Made by a program: the position numbers and the translations under genes
Origin: Microbacterium sulfonylureivorans
GTDB lineage: Bacteria > Actinomycetota > Actinomycetes > Actinomycetales > Microbacteriaceae
Direction of reading: 5' to 3'
DNA: 5,831 nucleotides
Assembly (NCBI RefSeq): GCF_003999995.1
Contig: NZ_RJAD01000005.1
Location: forward strand, 1 to 5,831
The notes under the pieces: generated by a model
The model's database searches: none
The model's input: the letters and a program-made list of their open reading frames with translations, nothing else
Told to the model about the DNA's origin: nothing
Shown here: in pieces, positions 1 to 5,831 of the stretch
How the letters are laid out: each line of letters opens with the position of its first letter
Numbering within the stretch: position 1 is the stretch's first letter

Positions 1-202
1 CGATCAGGTGTTCTCGGCGTCGGCTTGGGGGTGCGCGTGGGTGCGACACGCCCGGGCGGCGGCGCGGATTCGACGAGCGGGCGGGTGCCGGGTAATGTTC
101 TTGTTGTTGCCCCACAGGGAAGCGGAGAGGCCGAGAGCCTTACCCCCCTCAAGTGACAACCACCTCCCTTCATCACCACTTCCGAGTGGAACGACCTCCG
201 GG

Positions 203-230
203 TCCGAGGAAGGGAGCTCCCTTCCTCGGA
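203..230. repeat. perfect 28-bp palindrome
   Basis: Bases 203-216 (tccgaggaagggag) are followed directly by their exact reverse complement at 217-230, with no spacer and no mismatch. As RNA it could fold into a stem of about 12 bp with a minimal loop. As DNA it is a symmetric site that could bind a dimeric protein or extrude a cruciform. The centre lies about 65 bp upstream of the -35 box. No T-run follows on either strand, so a standard intrinsic terminator is unlikely. Part of it (225-232) is also complementary to 179-186, so an alternative fold exists. I do not recognise it as a known operator. Confidence 0.9.
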
Positions 231-242
231 AGCGCGGTCTCA

Positions 243-278
243 CGCCGTCGTAGAGGGTCTTCGGATCCGAACGGCGCC
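243..278. repeat. nested dyads abutting the -35 box
   Basis: Three symmetric elements sit within 40 bp. The bases cgccgt (243-248) pair with acggcg (271-276). Between them lies a perfect 12-bp palindrome at 260-271 (ttcggatccgaa). A ggcgcc palindrome at 273-278 ends four bases before the -35 hexamer. This occupies the place where an A+T-rich UP element would sit in many rRNA promoters, and the DNA here is G+C-rich instead. A role in binding a regulator is inference only. Confidence 0.5.
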
Positions 279-281
279 GAT

Positions 282-310
282 TTGACCAGCGAGCCGGCGG
301 GAGATAAGAT
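282..310 (+). promoter_or_regulatory. rrn promoter, housekeeping sigma factor type
   Basis: The -35 hexamer TTGACC (282-287) and -10 hexamer TAAGAT (305-310) are separated by exactly 17 bp, close to the consensus for the primary actinobacterial sigma factor. The start of transcription would be near 315-318, about 240 nt upstream of mature 16S. No second promoter of similar quality was found between here and 16S; TTGATC at 525-530 lacks a properly spaced -10 box. The initiating bases and any control by ppGpp or regulators cannot be read from the sequence with confidence. Confidence 0.85.
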
Positions 311-365
311 AGTGAAGTTGCCCTGCTGGGCCGGTCGTGAGGCTGGTTGGTGGGAGCATCCGATC

Positions 366-375
366 CTTGAGAACT
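366..375 (+). promoter_or_regulatory. boxA-like antitermination motif, leader copy
   Basis: The motif cttgagaact matches the conserved leader element of actinobacterial and other Gram-positive rRNA operons, where it corresponds to the boxA RNA bound by the NusB-NusE (S10) complex. It lies about 50 nt after the predicted transcription start. A closely similar copy (ctttgagaact, 2374-2384) precedes 23S, as expected for an operon that needs the complex re-formed or kept for the second gene. The role is taken from the family; only the motif and its duplication are seen. Confidence 0.7.
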
Positions 376-384
376 CAACAGCGT

Positions 385-398
385 GCACTTGTCAAATG
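385..398 (+). promoter_or_regulatory. 16S processing stem, 5' arm
   Basis: The bases gcacttgtcaaatg (385-398) are complementary to 2165-2179 in the spacer beyond 16S. The stem has 14 pairs: eight uninterrupted Watson-Crick pairs (391-398 with 2165-2172), one G-U pair, then five more pairs around a single bulged G (2175). It brings together the two flanks of 16S, in the position where RNase III cuts rRNA precursors. The arm starts 9 nt after the boxA-like motif, the same order as I recall in mycobacterial rrn leaders. Confidence 0.75.
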
Positions 399-412
399 CC
401 AAATTACCTCGA

Positions 413-429
413 CCAGCCTTTTTGGCTGG
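413..429 (+). other. leader hairpin with T5 loop
   Basis: The arms ccagcc (413-418) and ggctgg (424-429) form a perfect 6-bp stem closed by a ttttt loop. No T-run follows, so this is not a typical terminator. Its 5' arm can instead pair with 341-346. Confidence 0.6.
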
Positions 430-452
430 GTGAGATTCCTTTGGATCAAAGT

Positions 453-474
453 CCAATCCTCTTTGGGGGGTTGG
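453..474 (+). other. leader hairpin
   Basis: Bases 453-461 (ccaatcctc) pair with 466-474 (gggggttgg) in nine pairs, two of them G-U, around a 4-nt loop. A weaker alternative, ttgga (441-445) with tccaa (452-456), uses the same bases. It is probably part of the folded 16S precursor flank. Confidence 0.55.
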
Positions 475-477
475 CAT

Positions 478-499
478 GGATATGTCAGTAATGACATCC
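478..499 (+). other. leader hairpin with GUAA tetraloop
   Basis: The arms atgtca (482-487) and tgacat (492-497) form a perfect 6-bp stem capped by gtaa, a GNRA-type tetraloop. Two further G-C pairs (478-479 with 498-499) extend it past two unpaired bases. GNRA loops often dock into RNA receptors, so a role in precursor folding is possible but not shown. Confidence 0.55.
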
Positions 500-558
500 G
501 TTTGGTCAGTTCAAACTCGCTGCCTTGATCTTTTTCCGGTCTTGGTATGCAACATTTC

Positions 559-2087
<1,529 letters not shown>

Positions 2088-2092
2088 AGCAT

Positions 2093-2115
2093 CTGGCACT
2101 CTTCGGGGTGTCCAG
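2093..2115 (+). other. spacer hairpin with UUCG loop, next to 16S
   Basis: Bases ctggcactc (2093-2101) pair with gggtgtccag (2106-2115) around a ttcg tetraloop, with one bulged t at 2111. It begins about 10 nt after the 16S 3' end and is the first structure formed once 16S is transcribed. No T-run follows. Confidence 0.65.
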
Positions 2116-2118
2116 GCG

Positions 2119-2147
2119 CCGGTTCCGAGACGCATGTTCTCGGCCGG
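2119..2147 (+). other. spacer hairpin with two stacked stems
   Basis: An inner stem pairs ccgaga (2125-2130) with tctcgg (2138-2143) around a 7-nt loop. An outer stem pairs ccgg (2119-2122) with ccgg (2144-2147), separated on one side by two unpaired t. The ten Watson-Crick pairs are contiguous apart from that bulge, so it should be stable. Confidence 0.6.
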
Positions 2148-2164
2148 TTAGCTCATGGGTGGAA

Positions 2165-2179
2165 CATTTGACGAGGTGC
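2165..2179 (+). promoter_or_regulatory. 16S processing stem, 3' arm
   Basis: The bases catttgacgaggtgc complement leader bases 385-398, with eight uninterrupted pairs at the inner end, one G-U pair and one bulged G. The arm lies about 80 nt past the 16S 3' end. Pairing over about 1770 nt closes 16S into a loop, the usual arrangement for RNase III release of the 16S precursor. Confidence 0.75.
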
Positions 2180-2373
2180 GGGGGCTGCGAGTCCTCATCT
2201 AGTACGCCGCTTGCGGTGGGAACGATGGGGGGTTGGACGCCCCGTACTGCACGCTGTTGGGTCCTGAGGGACCGGATGCCGCTGGGTCTCCTTCGGGGGG
2301 TTCGGGGGTACCGCAACTCAGGGCCCTTTCTGGCGCCGGCAGCAGCTGGTGTGCGGGGAGGGTACCGCCCGTA

Positions 2374-2384
2374 CTTTGAGAACT
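2374..2384 (+). promoter_or_regulatory. boxA-like antitermination motif, spacer copy
   Basis: The motif ctttgagaact repeats the leader motif at 366-375, and the ten bases ttgagaact plus the preceding t/c context are nearly identical. Only 3 nt separate it from the 23S processing arm, whereas 9 nt separate the leader copy from the 16S arm, so both genes share a boxA-then-arm order. The expected role, from the family, is to bind NusB-S10 and keep RNA polymerase termination-resistant through 23S. Confidence 0.7.
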
Positions 2385-2387
2385 ACA

Positions 2388-2404
2388 CAGTGGACGCGAG
2401 CATC
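2388..2404 (+). promoter_or_regulatory. 23S processing stem, 5' arm
   Basis: Bases 2388-2404 (cagtggacgcgagcatc) are complementary to 5623-5639 beyond 23S. There are 17 consecutive pairs with only two G-U pairs (2398 with 5629, 2403 with 5624). Such a match across 3.2 kb is far beyond chance and is the standard RNase III substrate that frees the 23S precursor. Confidence 0.85.
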
Positions 2405-2407
2405 TTT

Positions 2408-2431
2408 TGAACCGACCTTCGGGTTGGTTCA
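2408..2431 (+). other. spacer hairpin with UUCG loop, 10-bp stem
   Basis: Bases tgaaccgacc (2408-2417) pair with ggttggttca (2422-2431) around a ttcg tetraloop, all ten pairs formed with one G-U. It starts 3 nt after the 23S processing arm. The following bases are atattg, so there is no terminator T-run. Confidence 0.75.
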
Positions 2432-2436
2432 TATTG

Positions 2437-2453
2437 ATGATCTTAAAGATCAT
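2437..2453 (+). other. A+T-rich spacer hairpin
   Basis: The sequence atgatctt-a-aagatcat is symmetric around base 2445. A real fold would have about six pairs with a ttaaa loop. It stands in the A+T-rich last part of the spacer. Confidence 0.55.
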
Positions 2454-2464
2454 TAGTCAATTTC

Positions 2465-2484
2465 ATGTGGACTTCGGTCCATGT
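2465..2484 (+). other. spacer hairpin with UUCG loop, before 23S
   Basis: Bases atgtggac (2465-2472) pair with gtccatgt (2477-2484) around ttcg, eight pairs with two G-U. It is the third UUCG-capped hairpin of the spacer and ends about 23 nt before mature 23S. Confidence 0.6.
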
Positions 2485-3049
2485 CGATTCTGATGAAACT
2501 CATGTGATTTCAAGTCTTTAAGAGCAAACGGTGGATGCCTTGGCATCTGGAGCCGAAGAAGGACGTAGCAATCTGCGATAAGCCTCGGGGAGTGGATAAG
2601 CACACTTTGATCCGAGGGTGTCCGAATGGGGAAACCCCGCTGGGCGGCGTGCCGACCTAGTGACTCCCGCCTGAATATATAGGGCGGGTAGAGGGAACGT
2701 GGGGAAGTGAAACATCTCAGTACCCACAGGAAGAGAAAGCAACCGCGATTCCGTTAGTAGTGGCGAGCGAAACCGGAACAGGCTAAACCGAGTACGTGTG
2801 ATATCCGGCAGGAGTTGCGTATTCGGGGTTGTGGGACTTTTCGGGCTGCTCTGCCGAGCAGCCGGCGTTACAAGAAGGTATAGACGAACGGTTTTGAACG
2901 GCCGGTCAGAGAGGGTGCGAACCCCGTAGTCGAAATGCCTCCCTTGGCGCGAAGAGTATCCCAAGTAGCACGGGGCCCGAGAAATCCCGTGTGAATCTGT
3001 CAGGACCACCTGATAAGCCTAAATACTCCCAGATGACCGATAGCGGACA

Positions 3050-3080
<31 letters not shown>

Positions 3081-3643
3081 GGGAGGGGAGTGAAATAGTA
3101 CCTGAAACCGTTTGCTTACAAACCGTTGGAGCCTCCTTAGTAGGGGTGACAGCGTGCCTTTTGAAGAATGAGCCTGCGAGTTAGCGATATGTGGCGAGGT
3201 TAACCCGAGTGGGGTAGCCGTAGCGAAAGCGAGTCTGAATAGGGCGATTCAGTCGCATGTCCTAGACCCGAAGCGAAGTGATCTATCCATGGCCAGGTTG
3301 AAGCGACGGTAAGACGTCGTGGAGGACCGAACCCACTTAGGTTGAAAACTGAGGGGATGAGCTGTGGATAGGGGTGAAAGGCCAATCAAACTTCGTGATA
3401 GCTGGTTCTCTCCGAAATGCATTTAGGTGCAGCGTTGCGTGTTTCTTGCCGGAGGTAGAGCTACTGGATGGCCGATGGGCCCTACAAGGTTACTGACGTC
3501 AGCCAAACTCCGAATGCCGGTAAGTGAGAGCGCAGCAGTGAGACTGTGGGGGATAAGCTTCATAGTCGAGAGGGAAACAACCCAGACCACCAACTAAGGT
3601 CCCTAAGCGCGTGCTAAGTGGGAAAGGATGTGGAGTTGCTTAG

Positions 3644-3705
<62 letters not shown>

Positions 3706-4030
3706 AAGTGATTCCGCGCCGACAATGTAACGGGGCTCAAGCACGCCACCGAAGTTGTGGCATTGACATTATTGGTAGGCCTTCGTGGTCCAGCCGTGTT
3801 GATGGGTAGGAGAGCGTCGTGTGGCGAGTGAAGCGGCGGTGTGAACCAGCCGTGGACGCCACACGAGTGAGAATGCAGGCATGAGTAGCGAAAGACGTGT
3901 GAGAAACACGTCCTCCGAAAGACCAAGGGTTCCAGGGTCAAGCTAATCTTCCCTGGGTAAGTCGGGACCTAAGGCGAGGCCGACAGGCGTAGTCGATGGA
4001 CAACGGGTTGATATTCCCGTACCGGCGAAG

Positions 4031-4134
4031 AACCGCCCAAACCAATCCAGTAATGCTAAGTGTCTGAATCCCAGTGACTGATCCCTTCGGGGTGACGCTC
4101 TGGGCCTAGCACACGACCCTATGCTGAGGCGGTT
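4031..4134 (+). other. actinobacterial insertion in 23S domain III
   Basis: Relative to E. coli 23S, about 100 nt are added between the gtaccggcgaag segment and gtgacgcaggaagg (near E. coli 1530-1550, helix 54 region). This insertion is a known shared marker of high-G+C Gram-positive bacteria. Here it folds as one long arm: aaccgcc (4031-4037) with ggcggtt (4128-4134), tgcta (4054-4058) with tagca (4107-4111), cccag (4070-4074) with ctggg (4100-4104), and a ttcg-capped tip at about 4083-4092. The exact borders are approximate. Confidence 0.85.
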
Positions 4135-4618
4135 AGCGTATTAACAGGTGTGACGCAGGAAGGTAGCCCAAGCCAGGCGATGGTAGTCCTGGTGCAAGTG
4201 CGTAGGCCGAGCGATAGGCAAATCCGTCGCTCATACAGGCTGAGACACGATGCGGATGAAAAGTGGGTGATCCTATGCTGCCAAGAAAAGCATCGACGCG
4301 AGGTTCTAGCCGCCCGTACCCCAAACCGACTCAGGTGGTCAGGTAGAGAATACCAAGGAGATCGAGAGAATCGTGGTTAAGGAACTCGGCAAAATGCCCC
4401 CGTAACTTCGGGAGAAGGGGGGCCTTCGACGTATTAGGACTTGCTCCGAAAGCGTTTGGAGGCCGCAGAGACTAGTGGGTAGCGACTGTTTACTAAAAAC
4501 ACAGGTCCGTGCCAAGTCGCAAGACGATGTATACGGACTGACGCCTGCCCGGTGCTGGAAGGTTAAGAGGACCGGTTAGCCGCAAGGCGAAGCTGAGAAT
4601 TTAAGCCCCAGTAAACGG

Positions 4619-4692
<74 letters not shown>

Positions 4693-5149
4693 CGACTTCC
4701 CAACTGTCTCAACCGCGAACTCGGCGAAATTGCATTACGAGTAAAGATGCTCGTTACGCGCAGCAGGACGGAAAGACCCCGTGACCTTTACTACAGCTTG
4801 GTATTGGTGTTCGGTGTGGCTTGTGTAGGATAGGTGGGAGACTGTGAAGCAGGGACGCTAGTTCTTGTGGAGTCATTGTTGAAATACCACTCTGGTCACT
4901 CTGGATATCTAACTTCGAACCGTAATCCGGTTCAGGGACAGTGCCTGGTGGGTAGTTTAACTGGGGCGGTTGCCTCCCAAAAAGTAACGGAGGCGCCCAA
5001 AGGTTCCCTCAACCTGGTTGGCAATCAGGTGGCGAGTGTAAGTGCACAAGGGAGCTTGACTGTGAGACTGACAGGTCGAGCAGGGACGAAAGTCGGGACT
5101 AGTGATCCGGCAGTGGCTTGTGGAAGCGCTGTCGCTCAACGGATAAAAG

Positions 5150-5332
<183 letters not shown>

Positions 5333-5366
5333 TGCGCGCGTAGGAAGTTTGAGAGGATCTGACCCT

Positions 5367-5380
5367 AGTACGAGAGGACC
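5367..5380 (+). other. 23S sarcin-ricin loop
   Basis: The universal 14-base motif agtacgagaggacc is intact, with the factor-activating A2660 at 5373. It is the site where elongation factors EF-Tu and EF-G dock on the 50S subunit. Confidence 0.97.
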
Positions 5381-5448
5381 GGGTTGGACGAACCTCTGGT
5401 GTGTCAGTTGTTCCGCCAGGAGCACCGCTGATTAGCTACGTTCGGGAT

Positions 5449-5481
<33 letters not shown>

Positions 5482-5622
5482 GGCCTCAAGATGAGACTTC
5501 CATGCCTTCGGGCGAGAGGCTCCCAGCCAGACTACTGGGTTGATAGGCCAGATGTGGAAGCGCAGCAATGCGTGCAGCTGACTGGTACTAATAAGCCGAT
5601 GACTTGATAACACACCGTTCAT

Positions 5623-5639
5623 GGTGCTTGCGTCCACTG
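5623..5639 (+). promoter_or_regulatory. 23S processing stem, 3' arm
   Basis: Bases ggtgcttgcgtccactg pair with 2388-2404 over 17 positions with two G-U pairs. The arm starts about 12 nt after the mature 23S 3' end, so the RNase III duplex lies close to the mature ends and continues toward helix 1. Confidence 0.85.
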
Positions 5640-5640
5640 A

Positions 5641-5669
5641 GTGGTTCTCGATGTACGGTCGAGAACCGC
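5641..5669 (+). other. hairpin between 23S and 5S
   Basis: Bases gtggttctcga (5641-5651) pair with tcgagaaccgc (5659-5669), 11 pairs with one G-U, around a 7-nt loop tgtacgg. It begins one base after the 23S processing arm. The following bases are accaacg, with no T-run, so read-through to 5S is expected. It probably separates the 23S and 5S precursors and may help present 5S flanks for trimming. Confidence 0.75.
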
Positions 5670-5709
5670 ACCAACGTATTCGTTGTGTGCAGACTGAAAC
5701 ATCAATAGT

Positions 5710-5828
5710 GTTTCGGCGGCCATAGCGAGAGGGAAACGCCCGGTCACATTCCGAACCCGGAAGCTAAGCCTCTCAGCGCCGATGGTACTGCAGGGGGGAC
5801 CCTGTGGGAGAGTAGGACACCGCCGGAC
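5710..5828 (+). rRNA. rrf: 5S ribosomal RNA, complete or nearly so
   Basis: This is the small rRNA of the 50S central protuberance. The conserved core includes catagcgagagggaaacgcc, cattccgaacccggaagctaagcc, and atggtactgcaggggggaccctgtgggagagtagg in order, typical of actinobacteria. Helix I is seen as ttcggcgg (5712-5719) pairing with ccgccgga (5820-5827), including one G-U pair, which fixes both ends to within a base or two. Length is about 119 nt. The window stops 3 nt later, so the terminator is outside. Confidence 0.95.
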
Positions 5829-5831
5829 TTC

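Larger units (their letters stand above)
1..280. other. non-coding upstream flank
   Basis: This stretch precedes the rRNA promoter and I see no gene in it. It is G+C-rich, with a G-rich first 95 bases, a C/A-rich stretch at about 140-180 on the + strand, and several dyads: cgcccgggcg at 49-58, the 28-bp palindrome at 203-230, and a nested pair just before the -35 box. The longest open frame crossing it (minus strand, 477 to 4) runs through the promoter and leader and has a low-complexity Arg/Pro/Ser-rich composition typical of chance frames in G+C-rich DNA. No end of an upstream gene, tRNA or convincing terminator with a T-run was found. It may be a regulatory spacer, or the ragged end of an assembly contig. 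Confidence 0.6.
341..418 (+). promoter_or_regulatory. possible alternative leader fold enclosing boxA
   Basis: The bases ggctggttgg at 341-350 can pair with tcgaccagcc at 409-418, giving about 10 bp including two G-U pairs, and so enclose the boxA-like motif and the 16S processing arm. The downstream half of this stem (413-418) is also used by a local hairpin with 424-429, so the two folds exclude each other. This is seen by base pairing only. Whether the leader really switches between them is inference. Confidence 0.35.
317..558 (+). other. transcribed rrn leader
   Basis: This is the 5' external spacer between the predicted transcription start and mature 16S, about 240 nt long and removed during processing. 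In order it holds a 5' pairing arm (341-350), a boxA-like motif (366-375), the 5' arm of the 16S processing stem (385-398) and three local hairpins (413-429, 453-474, 478-499). The last 50 bases before 16S are richer in T. The frames crossing it have no plausible ribosome binding site, and its features match a structured rRNA leader. Confidence 0.8.
5611..5709 (+). other. 23S-5S internal transcribed spacer
   Basis: This 99-nt spacer has no tRNA and no promoter that I can support. Its first bases (caca, 5611-5614) can extend helix 1 by pairing with tgtg at 2503-2506. It then holds the 3' arm of the 23S processing stem (5623-5639), an 11-bp hairpin (5641-5669), and a short A+T-richer run before 5S in which gaaaca (5696-5701) could pair with tgtttc (5709-5714), competing with 5S helix I. 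Confidence 0.9.

Noticed and set aside
203..230. Intrinsic terminator of an upstream gene
   Set aside because: The stem is strong, but no T-run follows on either strand and no upstream gene end is visible. Kept as an unexplained palindrome.
4..477. 157-codon open frame on the minus strand
   Set aside because: It runs through the predicted promoter, boxA-like motif and processing arm, has a low-complexity Arg/Pro/Ser-rich composition, and shows no domain that I recognise.
525..551. Second promoter just before 16S (TTGATC with TATGCA)
   Set aside because: The spacing is only 15 bp, the -10 match is weak, and a start here would fall about at the mature 16S end, leaving no processing arm.
2144..2215. 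tRNA-like ggttagctcatgggtgg in the spacer
   Set aside because: It resembles a tRNA D-arm, but there is no matching acceptor stem, anticodon arm or TPsiC loop, and part of it is the 16S processing arm.
2518..3009. 163-codon open frame on the minus strand
   Set aside because: It is antisense to 23S domain I. Frames like this across conserved rRNA are often mis-annotated as proteins (for example as a cell-wall-associated hydrolase). The conservation belongs to the rRNA.

Overview
The window is one complete ribosomal RNA operon on the + strand, ordered promoter, transcribed leader, 16S, spacer, 23S, spacer, 5S. It belongs to a high-G+C Gram-positive bacterium. The 16S body matches the family Microbacteriaceae (Actinobacteria) from memory: a C replaces the usual A at E. 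coli position 787 (base 1322), and the 790-880 and 1000-1040 regions are of the Microbacteriaceae type. The 23S carries the roughly 100-nt actinobacterial insertion in domain III. I could not resolve the genus without a database. No protein-coding gene is supported anywhere; every open frame is either a shadow of rRNA or lies in structured non-coding DNA.

Layout. Bases 1-280 are G+C-rich, non-coding flank with strong dyad symmetry, including a perfect 28-bp palindrome at 203-230. A single clear housekeeping promoter follows (TTGACC, 17 bp, TAAGAT at 282-310). The leader of about 240 nt holds a boxA-like antitermination motif, one arm of the 16S processing stem and three local hairpins. The 16S gene (about 559-2083) ends in the anti-Shine-Dalgarno sequence. 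The 16S-23S spacer (about 2084-2507) has no tRNA. It carries the other 16S processing arm, a second boxA-like motif, one arm of the 23S processing stem and several hairpins, some with UUCG loops. The 23S gene (about 2508-5610) looks intact, with no intervening sequence and unmutated bases at the main drug-contact sites checked. A 99-nt spacer with the matching 23S processing arm and an 11-bp hairpin leads to the 5S gene (about 5710-5828), which ends 3 nt before the window does, so the operon terminator is not visible.

How the parts work together. One transcript is started at the promoter and probably protected from early termination by Nus factors acting at the two boxA-like motifs. As each large rRNA is completed, its flanks pair: 385-398 with 2165-2179 around 16S, and 2388-2404 with 5623-5639 around 23S. 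This makes the duplexes expected to be cut by RNase III, releasing the precursors for final trimming.

I found no undescribed system. The items most worth a second look are the 28-bp palindrome upstream of the promoter, the competing leader structures around boxA, and the two long-range processing stems. Mature rRNA ends are placed by alignment from memory to E. coli numbering and may be off by a few bases.
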